Source: Arcobacter sp. (lineage in GTDB: Bacteria > Campylobacterota > Campylobacteria > Campylobacterales > Arcobacteraceae). From it: DNA of 46,952 nt. Both the position numbers and the translations under genes were made by a program. Below the pieces are notes generated by a model. That model saw nothing but the letters and a program-made list of their open reading frames with translations, was not told the origin of the DNA and ran no database searches. Below, piece after piece: positions 35,003 through 43,102 of the stretch; positions within the stretch are counted from its first letter, which is position 1; every line of letters begins with the position of its first letter. Location: contig NYWO01000115.1 of NCBI GenBank assembly GCA_002685075.1, positions 1 through 46,952 of the forward strand, written 5' to 3'.

Positions 35003-37459
35003 ATGAATAAGACTATATATAACCCAAAGATATTTGAGCAAGAGAATATTGAAAATGCAAAGAAAATCATTTTGACAAAAGAAGATAATCTAGAAACAAA
35101 AGAAAGGTGGGAGACAGAAACACCTTTCTTAGTTGATGAAATCATAAAAAAGTTACAATTAAATAAAAATATGACTATTTTAGATTATGGCTGTGGTATT
35201 GGACGAATTGCAAAAGAGTTAATATTGAAAACTTCTTGTAAAGTTATAGGCATAGATATTTCTGAATCAATGAGAAAAATGGCTGTTGAGTATGTAGATA
35301 ATAAGAACTTTAAAGTTCTTTCTCCAAATGATTTTGAAATAAATATAAAAAATGGTGAGAGATTAGATGGTGCGTATAGTATTTGGGTTTTACAACATTG
35401 TCTTGAACCTCGATTAGATGTTGATATGATAAAAAAATCATTAAAAAAAGATACTATATTTTATGTACTAAATAATAAAATGAGTGCAGTACCAACAAAT
35501 AAAGGTTGGAAAAATAATGGAATAAATATTCATAATTTATTAAAATTAAAATTTGAAGAAATTGAAGAAAATGTTTTACCAAATGAAATATCTAGCAAAA
35601 AAATTTCTAACTTAACTTTTATCTCAATTTTGAAAAACTCTAAAGGGTTTAGAAAGTTATCTTCAAATAAACAAGTATTAGTATTATTAAATGATGCCTT
35701 TAGTAAATATAAATTAAATGATTTAAAAACTTCAAAAGAGTTATATTTAAAAGTATTAGAAATAGAAATTAATAATGAAGAAGCTACAGGAAATCTAGGT
35801 GTTATATCAAAAGCATTAGGAGAATATGAAGAAGCAATAAACTATTACATAAAGGCAATAAAGTTGAATCCAAATAATGCCTTAACATATAATAATCTTG
35901 GAAATGTATTTAAGGTTATTAAAGATTATAAAAGAGCAATTCTAGCATTTAGTGACTGTATAAGAATAGACCCTAGAAATGCTAATGCTTACAATAATTT
36001 AGGCATGGCTTATGAGTCTACTGGAAATAATAACAAAGCAATTGCTTCATATAAAGAAGCTGTAAAAATTAATCCAAAATTTGCAAAAGCTGTAAATAAT
36101 ATTGGCGTAATTTTGTATAAGCAAAAAAAGTACCAAGAAGCAGTTGAAATTTTTAAAATAGCACTTAAAATAGATCCAGAGTACAATGAGCTTTATTCAA
36201 ATATTGGAGCTTGTTATAACAAAGATAAAAAATATGATGAAGCTATTGAGTCATTAAATATTGCAATTGAAAAAAATCCAAAAAATGGTGGAGCATATAC
36301 AAACCTTGGAAATGTTTATAATAAAATTTTTGACTATAAAAAAGCAGCTAAATTACATGAAAAATCTATTGAATTAGAACCAAATGGAGCAAATGCATAT
36401 TCAAATGTAGGAACTTCATACAAGTACTTAGGACAAGTACAAAAATCGATAAATTCATATAAGAAAGCAATTGAATTAGATCCAGGCTTTGTAAATGCAC
36501 ACTTTGATTTAGCAACTATGTATTTAGCTTTGGGTGATTTTAAATTAGGCTTTGATGAATATGAGTGGAGATTTAAAAAAGAAGAGATGTTTTCTCATAT
36601 CATAAAAAATAAAGATATATTCTCAAAACCAATGTTTAAAGGAACTAAAAATCTTGAAGAACTTAAAAGTAAAACAATACTTCTTCATTCTGAGCAAGGT
36701 TTTGGTGACTCAATACAGTTTATAAGATTTTTACCAAATTTCAAGAAAAAATTTCCTTGTAAAATCGCTGTTAAATGTAGAGATGAATTAAAAGAACTAT
36801 TCAAATGTATTGATGAAATTGATATATTAACAAATAGAAGTGAATCTACTCCAAAATTTGATTATCATCTGCCAATTATGAGTATGCCAAAACTTTTAAA
36901 TATGAAAACAAGTAAAGATTTACCACAACAATATCCATATCTTTTTGCAAATAAGGATAATAAATTTCAAATTGAAAGTAAAAAAGGTCATCTGAATATT
37001 GGTATTTGTTGGAGTGCTTCTGTTACAGGTGAGAGTTACGATGGAAAAGTTTTTGATTTAAAATATTTTGAACCATTTTTAAATAATGATAAAATAACTC
37101 TATATTCACTTCAAGTTGGACCTGAAAATGAAGACATCAAAAAACTTGGATTTGAAGATAAAATTGTTGATTTAACTAGTAAATTAACAGATTTTTCAAA
37201 GACAGCAACTTTAATGAAAGAGTTAGATTTAGTTATCTCTTCTGATACATCAGTTGCACATCTAGCAGGTGCTTTAAATGTACCTGTTTGGATTCCTTTA
37301 CAAAAAATACCAGATTGGAGATGGGGAAATAAAGGTGAAACTTCACCTTGGTATCCTAGCGCAAAACTTTTTAGACAAAAGAGTGCTAGGTCTTGGGAAA
37401 GCGTATTTCAGTCTATTTATGCTAAAATTTTTAGTAATTTTAAAATAAAAATAAAATAG
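35003..37459 (+). CDS. Methyltransferase-TPR-glycosyltransferase fusion protein
   Basis: An 818-residue cytoplasmic protein in three parts. Residues about 35-215 are a class I SAM methyltransferase: motif I DYGCGIGR (61-68), an acidic D-I-S-E (85-88), and a motif near YSIWVLQHCL (125-134). Residues about 225-520 hold roughly eight tetratricopeptide repeats with repeated N-N-L-G and K-A-I patterns. Residues about 545-805 match the glycosyltransferase domain attached to TPRs in many Proteobacteria, related to GT9/GT41: SEQGFGDSIQFIRFLP (563-578), ICWSASVTGESYDGK, SSDTSVAHLAGALNVPVW (746-763), DWRWG and SPWYPSAKLFRQ. It begins 10 bases after the adhesin stop with GGAAAG upstream and is followed 7 bases later by the exporter. 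Its place between substrate and exporter suggests it modifies the adhesin before export; the sugar, the methyl acceptor and the target are unknown. Confidence 0.85.
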   Translation: MNKTIYNPKIFEQENIENAKKIILTKEDNLETKERWETETPFLVDEIIKKLQLNKNMTILDYGCGIGRIAKELILKTSCKVIGIDISESMRKMAVEYVDNKNFKVLSPNDFEINIKNGERLDGAYSIWVLQHCLEPRLDVDMIKKSLKKDTIFYVLNNKMSAVPTNKGWKNNGINIHNLLKLKFEEIEENVLPNEISSKKISNLTFISILKNSKGFRKLSSNKQVLVLLNDAFSKYKLNDLKTSKELYLKVLEIEINNEEATGNLGVISKALGEYEEAINYYIKAIKLNPNNALTYNNLGNVFKVIKDYKRAILAFSDCIRIDPRNANAYNNLGMAYESTGNNNKAIASYKEAVKINPKFAKAVNNIGVILYKQKKYQEAVEIFKIALKIDPEYNELYSNIGACYNKDKKYDEAIESLNIAIEKNPKNGGAYTNLGNVYNKIFDYKKAAKLHEKSIELEPNGANAYSNVGTSYKYLGQVQKSINSYKKAIELDPGFVNAHFDLATMYLALGDFKLGFDEYEWRFKKEEMFSHIIKNKDIFSKPMFKGTKNLEELKSKTILLHSEQGFGDSIQFIRFLPNFKKKFPCKIAVKCRDELKELFKCIDEIDILTNRSESTPKFDYHLPIMSMPKLLNMKTSKDLPQQYPYLFANKDNKFQIESKKGHLNIGICWSASVTGESYDGKVFDLKYFEPFLNNDKITLYSLQVGPENEDIKKLGFEDKIVDLTSKLTDFSKTATLMKELDLVISSDTSVAHLAGALNVPVWIPLQKIPDWRWGNKGETSPWYPSAKLFRQKSARSWESVFQSIYAKIFSNFKIKIK

Positions 37460-37466
37460 GTAAATA

Positions 37467-39590
37467 GTGGAACAAAACTTAAATACAGAAATAATAAATG
37501 AAGCTCAAGAACAAAAACATAGGGAAGACTTCCCTTTGTTATACTCTTTAAAGTATGTTCTAGATTTCTACTTTGGAGATATTTCTTTAGAAACAATACA
37601 AAATTTTTCTGCAAATTCTAGTTCAGGTTTTACACCAGAAATTGTAATTGATATTGCGAATGAAGTAGGTTTAAGTGCAGTTGAGAAAGATATAGATGCT
37701 TCTGATATCCCTTCTCATTTTTTTCCATGTATTGTATTAGATAAAAATAATAATCCCTTTGTATATATCAAAAAAGACAGAGATATATACCTTTATGACG
37801 CAAAAACAAAAGAACAGATTAAGGAAAATCCAAGTTTTTTAAAACAATTTAAAAGAGCAATTTTAATATTTAGAGATGCTAAAAAAGAAAAATTATTAGA
37901 TGAAAATAGGTCAAAATCTTGGTTTTGGAGTCCTGTAAAAACTTTTTGGCGTTCATATGTTGAAATTGGATTTTTAACATTATTTATAAATATCTTTGCA
38001 CTTGCAGTTCCTTTATTTACAATGAGTGTTTATGATAGAGTTGTACCTAATAACGCAGTTGAAACTCTTTTTGTACTTGCTTTTGGTGTTGTTATAATCT
38101 TACTTTTTGATATATATTTCAAAAGTGTTAGAAACCATATCATTGAAAAAGTAGGTAAAAAACTAGGTGTTTATTTAGAAGAAGAGCTAATGAAGAGAAT
38201 GCTTAATCTTAAATCTGAATATGACAATATGCTAGTAGGTTCTAAAGCAAATCTTTTTAGAGAACTAAATCAAATAAAAGATTTTTTTGCTACAAAATCA
38301 ATACTTCAAGTTATTGATTTACCATTTTTCTTTATATCCGTTATTGTAATATTTATAATTTCTCCAGCAGTTGCAGCAGTTCCTATTATAGTTGCAATTA
38401 TAATTATTATTTTTAATGTAATTATGCAAATACCAATTGCAAATTTAAGTAAAAAAAATATTGAAAATGTTCAATCAAAAAACTCTTATTTAGTAGAGAC
38501 AATCCAAGGAAGCGAGATAATAAAGCTTTCAAATGCAAGTTCTACAAAGCTATTTAATTGGAGAGGTTTAGTAGCTGTTACAGATAATATTGGGCATAAA
38601 ATTCAATCTTTAAATGTATTTGCAATGAATTTGTCACAAACAGTTGTACAGTTTGTTACTATGGCTGTAATTGTTGTAGGTGTTTTTGAAATAGCAGCAA
38701 AGAATCTTACAGTTGGTGGACTAATTGCTGTTACCATTCTTTCAAGTCGTGCTATGGTTCCAGTAATTCAAACTTCAATGATGATTATTAGATTTAAAGA
38801 GATAAAAGAGTCATTAAATAATATAAATGAGTTTTGGCATCTACCTTTAGAAAATGAAAAAAATGTAGAAATAGGTATAGGAAAACTAAAAGGTGATATA
38901 GAGTTTTCAAATGTAAGTTTCTTCTATCAAAACTCAAAATATGCTTCTCTTGAGACTTGTAATTTAAATATTAAAGCAGGTGAGAAAGTAGGAATTATTG
39001 GGCAAACGGGCGCCGGAAAAACTACCTTTTTACGACTTTTAACAGGGCTTGATACAGCTTCAAATGGAAGTATATATTTAGATGGACATGAAATCTCAAC
39101 TTTACACCCTGTAGAAGTCAGACAAAATGTTGGAGTTATGCCTCAAGAACCATTTTTATTTTCAGGTTCATTAAAAGAGAATATCGAAATATCAAAACCA
39201 ATTAGTAAAGAGCGAATGATGGCTTTAATTAAATTAACTGGATTAGAAGATTTAGTTAAAAAATCAGGTCAAGGTGATGGTTTACAAGTAGGAGAGAGAG
39301 GTTCAAATCTTTCTGTTGGACAAAGACACTTAGTAGCCTTAGCACGTGCTATATTAAATGATCCTCCAATTATGGTTTTAGATGAACCAACAACAGGATT
39401 AGATGTTGGATTAGAAAAAACTTTAATATCTCATGTTAAACAAGTTTTAAAAGATAAGACACTTATCGTTATTACACATAGATTTGCAGCCTTAGAGCTT
39501 GTAGATAGAGTTATTGTGCTAAACAATGGAAAAATAGTAGCAGATGGTCCAAAAGATAAGGTACTAGCTGCATTACAGCAAAAAGGGTAA
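37467..39590 (+). CDS. Type I secretion ABC exporter, LapB/HlyB-like, with degenerate C39 domain
   Basis: A 707-residue ABC permease-ATPase that would drive the adhesin across the inner membrane. Residues 1-140 form a C39-peptidase-like domain with no cysteine at the expected N-terminal catalytic site, so it should bind but not cut the substrate, as in HlyB and LapB. Membrane helices cover about 165-430 (two near 167-215, two near 283-320, more near 390-430). The ATPase has Walker A GQTGAGKT (512-519), Q-loop Gln560, signature LSVGQR (615-620; LSGGQ is the usual form), Walker B IMVLDE (635-640) and the H-loop His671. It starts with GTG at 37467; the next in-frame Met is near residue 186, too late. 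Weak Shine-Dalgarno, 7 bases after the upstream stop, suggesting translational coupling. The fusion protein follows after 7 bases. Confidence 0.93.
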   Translation: MEQNLNTEIINEAQEQKHREDFPLLYSLKYVLDFYFGDISLETIQNFSANSSSGFTPEIVIDIANEVGLSAVEKDIDASDIPSHFFPCIVLDKNNNPFVYIKKDRDIYLYDAKTKEQIKENPSFLKQFKRAILIFRDAKKEKLLDENRSKSWFWSPVKTFWRSYVEIGFLTLFINIFALAVPLFTMSVYDRVVPNNAVETLFVLAFGVVIILLFDIYFKSVRNHIIEKVGKKLGVYLEEELMKRMLNLKSEYDNMLVGSKANLFRELNQIKDFFATKSILQVIDLPFFFISVIVIFIISPAVAAVPIIVAIIIIIFNVIMQIPIANLSKKNIENVQSKNSYLVETIQGSEIIKLSNASSTKLFNWRGLVAVTDNIGHKIQSLNVFAMNLSQTVVQFVTMAVIVVGVFEIAAKNLTVGGLIAVTILSSRAMVPVIQTSMMIIRFKEIKESLNNINEFWHLPLENEKNVEIGIGKLKGDIEFSNVSFFYQNSKYASLETCNLNIKAGEKVGIIGQTGAGKTTFLRLLTGLDTASNGSIYLDGHEISTLHPVEVRQNVGVMPQEPFLFSGSLKENIEISKPISKERMMALIKLTGLEDLVKKSGQGDGLQVGERGSNLSVGQRHLVALARAILNDPPIMVLDEPTTGLDVGLEKTLISHVKQVLKDKTLIVITHRFAALELVDRVIVLNNGKIVADGPKDKVLAALQQKG

Positions 39591-39597
39591 GCATTAG

Positions 39598-40875
39598 ATG
39601 AGTAGTGATAAATTATTTGAAGAAACAAAGTGGAATTATTATGTTTCTGTTGTTCCTATTATGTTGTTTTTTATTGCCTTTTTAACTTGGGCTTTCTTAA
39701 GTGAAATTGATGAAGTAGTAAGAGGAAGTGGAAAAGTAGTACCTTCTGGACAGACAAAAATATTACAAAATCTTGAAGGTGGAATTATTTCTAATATTAA
39801 AGTAAAAGAAGGAGATACGGTAGCTAAAGGTGATGTAATTTATACTCTTTCAAATGAATTTTTTAAAGCAGATTTAAAAGCTAAAGAGATTGATTTATTA
39901 GCTTTTAGAGCAAATTTAATTAGATTAGAAGCTTCAATTGATGAAAAAGAAGAAGTTGTTTTCTCAAAAAAATTACTTGAAAATATTCCAGATATTATTG
40001 CAAATGAAAAACGAATTTTTAATGAAGATTTAAAAAATAGAGAAACAAAAATAAGTATAGCCGAAGATCAACTTAAGCAAAAAAAATATAAATTAAAAGA
40101 AGCACAAACAAAATTTGATAATCTTAATTTAGAACTTAATCTTGCCCAAGCAAATATGAAAATACTTGAATCTTTATATAAGAAGAAAGTTGTTTCAAAA
40201 AAACAATACATTGGTGAACTTTCAAAAAAACAAAGTATTGTTACAAAGTTATCAGAAACAAGAAATTCAATTCCTATAATAAAAGAAGAGATACAAGAGG
40301 CAAGAGGTAGAATTAAAACTGTTAAATCAGAAATTAGATCAAATCATTTACAAAAGTATTCAACAATAAAAGCAGAGATAAATAAACTTATAGAAAAAAA
40401 TAAGGCAAATACAGATAGGGAACTTAGAAAAGATGTTATTTCTCCTGTAAATGGAATTATAAATAAACTTTATTTTTATACAGTTGGTGGAATTGTAAAA
40501 GCAGGTGATAAGATGGCAGAAATTACACCTATCGAAGATTCATTAACTATTGAAGCTAAGATAAATACATCTGATAGAGCATTAATCTGGAGTGGGCAAG
40601 AAGTTTCAGTGGAAATTACTGCTTACGACTTCTCTAAGTATGGATTATTAGATGCTCAAATAATATCTATTTCTGCAGATTCTTTTGAAGATAGAAACGG
40701 AAGTATTTTCTATTTGGTTAAAGTAAAAGCAGATGTTAACCAATTTGCTCCCGATTTACCAATCTTACCAGGTATGGTTGCAAACATAAATATATTAACA
40801 GGAAAGAAAACAATTTTACAATATATTATTAAACCTTTAAAAAATATCGGGAAAAACGCACTTATTGAACAGTAA
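39598..40875 (+). CDS. Type I secretion membrane fusion protein, LapC/HlyD-like
   Basis: A 425-residue periplasmic adaptor linking the ABC exporter to the TolC-like channel. One N-terminal transmembrane helix at about 17-37 (VSVVPIMLFFIAFLTWAFL) is followed by a lipoyl half with ILQNLEGGIISNIKVKEGD (about 54-72). Residues about 90-275 are a long Lys/Glu/Gln coiled coil. The second lipoyl half has SPVNGIINKLYF, then a beta-barrel domain, and the end carries LPGMVANINILTGKKTIL, the usual HlyD-family C-terminal signature. Length matches the family. AAGGG at 39583-39587, inside the end of the exporter gene, supports the ATG at 39598. It ends the first operon segment: the next gene is 106 bases away, behind a second promoter. 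Confidence 0.94.
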   Translation: MSSDKLFEETKWNYYVSVVPIMLFFIAFLTWAFLSEIDEVVRGSGKVVPSGQTKILQNLEGGIISNIKVKEGDTVAKGDVIYTLSNEFFKADLKAKEIDLLAFRANLIRLEASIDEKEEVVFSKKLLENIPDIIANEKRIFNEDLKNRETKISIAEDQLKQKKYKLKEAQTKFDNLNLELNLAQANMKILESLYKKKVVSKKQYIGELSKKQSIVTKLSETRNSIPIIKEEIQEARGRIKTVKSEIRSNHLQKYSTIKAEINKLIEKNKANTDRELRKDVISPVNGIINKLYFYTVGGIVKAGDKMAEITPIEDSLTIEAKINTSDRALIWSGQEVSVEITAYDFSKYGLLDAQIISISADSFEDRNGSIFYLVKVKADVNQFAPDLPILPGMVANINILTGKKTILQYIIKPLKNIGKNALIEQ

Positions 40876-40883
40876 TAGTATTA

Positions 40884-40906
40884 TTTTTTTTAATTTTAGC
40901 TATAAT
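40884..40906 (+). promoter_or_regulatory. Sigma-70-type promoter of the sensor-MotAB-TolC operon
   Basis: A run of seven T, then TTTTAGCTATAAT, ends in TATAAT at 40901-40906. TTTTAGCTATAATAA is identical at 5174-5188 before the giant gene, which suggests both operons are read by the same housekeeping sigma factor and perhaps together. The transcript would start near 40912-40914. Confidence 0.6.
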
Positions 40907-40910
40907 AAAT

Positions 40911-40939
40911 TACTTTTTAATAAATAAAAAGTAGTTTTT
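40911..40939 (+). terminator. Possible weak terminator after the fusion protein gene
   Basis: TACTTTTTA (40911-40919) pairs perfectly with TAAAAAGTA (40925-40933) over a 5-base loop, followed by GTTTTT. The stem has only two G-C pairs, so any termination would be weak and some read-through into the second operon is likely. It sits just after the promoter's -10 element. Confidence 0.4.
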
Positions 40940-40958
40940 AGATAATATAAACTACTTT
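40928..40958 (+). promoter_or_regulatory. Alternative leader hairpin competing with the terminator-like stem
   Basis: AAAGTAGTTT (40928-40937) pairs perfectly with AAACTACTTT (40949-40958) over an 11-base loop. It shares bases 40928-40933 with the right arm of the upstream hairpin, so the two exclude each other. Confidence 0.4.
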
Positions 40959-40981
40959 AAAGTTACAATCCCGAGGTTTAT

Positions 40982-41935
40982 ATGTTTAGTTTTTTTAAGT
41001 TTCTTCAAAATTTTCTAAAAGATTTGAAAAAAAAGAAAGGATTGTGGTTTACAATTCTTGCTGTAGTCTCAATATCAGGTATTTTTCTATCTTTGTATAT
41101 TCTTACAAGTTTAACCAACAATGTTTCACAAGATGTTTATAATAATATTTCTACAAATTATGTAAAAAATTATAAAAATAGAGTTTTGAAAAAAGAAGAC
41201 TCTTTCCAAAAAATACTTATGACTCTTAAAACAAATAAAGTTTTAATAGAAGATATTGTAAACAACGAATTAACTGCCGTAACAGATGAAGTTAATTTAT
41301 TTAATGAGAATTTCAAAAAAAGTGGTTTTGAATCTTTAAACTTAAACTTCTATCCAGTATTAAATCAAGTAAGTCAATATAGAAATAGTGTAAATTCTGT
41401 AATTGCTACAAAATCAAAAGCTTTTGGACTTGAAGTATTACAAGATGGTGTTTTTTATGTTTATTTAGAACCAATTTTAGCAGATGATACTTTAGTTGGT
41501 ATTTTAGAATTAAAAGAAGAAATTAATAGCTTTAAAAAAGAGTATTTAAGAGATGATTTAATTTTCCTTTTTGCCTTAGAAGAAAGAATGTTAAATAAAT
41601 TATCAATAAAAGCTAGAAATGGAAAATATAAAGAACTTGTAGATACTTTACATGTAGAAGAATTAAAGTTTGATGGTCAATTTACAGCAAAAATTTTAGA
41701 AGCTGGTAAAGATGACTTTAAAAATATGTTAGATAAAGGCTATTCTGTAGGTGATACATATTTTAGATCAGCACAAAAAGTATCAGATATAAATGGTAAT
41801 GTTATCGGTGTTATAGTATTTGGAGAAACAGTAGCTGGAAGTGATGCTTTTGTAAATATTGTACATAATATGACAAAGACTGTTACAACAGTTGCTTTAG
41901 GTTTAGTAATTTCTATATTACTATTCATGTTCTAA
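40982..41935 (+). CDS. Two-TM periplasmic Cache-like sensor protein without output domain
   Basis: A 317-residue protein with a transmembrane helix at about 21-43, a periplasmic domain of about 250 residues and a second helix in the last 23 residues, leaving essentially nothing in the cytoplasm after it. The periplasmic part has features of a double-Cache sensor as found in chemoreceptors and histidine kinases: a long N-terminal helix, FGLEVLQDGVFYVYLEPIL, then YFRSAQKVSDINGNVIGVIV near the second helix, which is the typical membrane-proximal Cache strand pattern. HAMP, kinase, methyl-accepting or cyclic-di-GMP domains are absent, and no frameshifted continuation is visible because the next gene starts right away. 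GAGG at 40973-40976 supports the ATG at 40982. It probably signals through membrane contact with the MotA/MotB-like proteins downstream; this is inference from context. Confidence 0.7.
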   Translation: MFSFFKFLQNFLKDLKKKKGLWFTILAVVSISGIFLSLYILTSLTNNVSQDVYNNISTNYVKNYKNRVLKKEDSFQKILMTLKTNKVLIEDIVNNELTAVTDEVNLFNENFKKSGFESLNLNFYPVLNQVSQYRNSVNSVIATKSKAFGLEVLQDGVFYVYLEPILADDTLVGILELKEEINSFKKEYLRDDLIFLFALEERMLNKLSIKARNGKYKELVDTLHVEELKFDGQFTAKILEAGKDDFKNMLDKGYSVGDTYFRSAQKVSDINGNVIGVIVFGETVAGSDAFVNIVHNMTKTVTTVALGLVISILLFMF

Positions 41936-41945
41936 AAGGCTTTTG

Positions 41946-43091
41946 ATGAGACGTATAAAAATATTAAAGATTTATTTTATATTTATTCTTTTTCTAGTTT
42001 TCCTAGTATTCTCTAATGTTGATTTAATTATGTCATTCTTTATGGCAACATTAACATTTAACGTTGCTATTTTAACAATCTTTGCTATTGGACTTTTGAT
42101 TTTATATCAAGCAGCTATAAAACTTACAATGCTTTCTGGAACATTTGGTATTTTAGCATATAAAAAAGGTCAAGCCTTAGAGTTTTATCTAAAAGGTATT
42201 ACTGGAATTTTCCCTGCAACTATTGCACATATGTTTAATAAAAGAGCAAAGAAAGGTGTACTTTACTTTACAGAAAGTGAAGCAAAAGATGTAACAGAAT
42301 GGCTTAGTGAACAGTTCTTTAACCAAAAAGGTTATACAAGTTTCTTCGTAGGAACATCTTTAATGCTTGGTTTATTTGGAACATTTACAGGACTTCTTGT
42401 AGCGATTGATGAAATGGGTGCAATTATCTTATCTTTTGGTGGAGATGATATTGATATTGGTGAAGTAATGACAAGTTTTGCAGGACCTCTTGGCGGAATG
42501 TCTATTGGGTTTGCCTCTTCGCTATTTGGAGTTGCTTCAGCTGTTATATTAAATATTATGCAATATATTCTTACTAGAAATCAAGCAGCATTTATGCATG
42601 ATATTGAAGATTGGATGAAGGGTAAAATTATTGACTCACAAAGTTCAGATTCTATGCAACAAATACAAGAATCAAATCAAAGTTTAGATGCTATATCTTC
42701 TACATCTTCTCAAGGTATGAATATAAAAGGTGGATTCTTAGACGTTTTTGTTGATACTATGGGTGACTTTACCGATAAGCTTGATAAATCAAATAAATCA
42801 TCAGAAGATATTTATAATCTAATAACTGAAAACTTAGTAAATACAAATAGTAGTATTGAAAAAGAATCAGTATTGTTAGAAAATATTGTAAATAATTTGA
42901 GAGAATTAAACGTAAATCAATTTTCAAATGCATCAATGATGGAAGAGTCATTGCAAGAAATATCAAATGTGATATTAGCAGAGCATAGAACAATTAAAAA
43001 AAGTCTTGCTTTGCAAGAAGAGAATAATAAATTACTTATAGAATTAGTAAGTTCTTTAAACAATAGAATTAATAAATTAGAAAGTAAATAG
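41946..43091 (+). CDS. MotA/TolQ/ExbB-like proton channel protein with long coiled tail
   Basis: A 381-residue inner-membrane protein from the ATG at 41946. I prefer this to the TTG at 41943 because AAAAGG at 41934-41939 is 6 bases upstream. Membrane helices lie at about 9-26, 31-57, 132-154 and 183-209. The last two carry the family pattern LGLFGTFTGLLVAI (141-154) and FAGPLGGMSIGFASSLFGVA (178-197), typical of the ion-pathway helices of MotA, TolQ and ExbB. Residues about 215-381 form a mostly helical Gln/Glu/Asn-rich tail, far longer than in MotA or ExbB and more like the tail of ZorA. It should form a pentameric channel with the MotB-like protein encoded next, using the ion gradient to do work on a partner. 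Lying between the exporter and TolC genes, the likely partner is the secretion machine. No flagellar genes are near. Confidence 0.83.
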   Translation: MRRIKILKIYFIFILFLVFLVFSNVDLIMSFFMATLTFNVAILTIFAIGLLILYQAAIKLTMLSGTFGILAYKKGQALEFYLKGITGIFPATIAHMFNKRAKKGVLYFTESEAKDVTEWLSEQFFNQKGYTSFFVGTSLMLGLFGTFTGLLVAIDEMGAIILSFGGDDIDIGEVMTSFAGPLGGMSIGFASSLFGVASAVILNIMQYILTRNQAAFMHDIEDWMKGKIIDSQSSDSMQQIQESNQSLDAISSTSSQGMNIKGGFLDVFVDTMGDFTDKLDKSNKSSEDIYNLITENLVNTNSSIEKESVLLENIVNNLRELNVNQFSNASMMEESLQEISNVILAEHRTIKKSLALQEENNKLLIELVSSLNNRINKLESK

Positions 43092-43102
43092 GTTTTTAAT
43101 AT

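Larger units (their letters stand above)
40876..40981. other. Intergenic region between the exporter genes and the sensor/TolC operon
   Basis: These 106 bases contain a promoter-like element ending at 40906, two overlapping hairpins (40911-40933 and 40928-40958) that cannot form together, and GAGG at 40973-40976 as ribosome binding site for the next gene. No ORF is present. Confidence 0.7.

Noticed and set aside
41943-41945. TTG as start of the MotA-like gene
   Set aside because: The ATG at 41946 is one codon later, is a better start, and has suitable spacing from AAAAGG.
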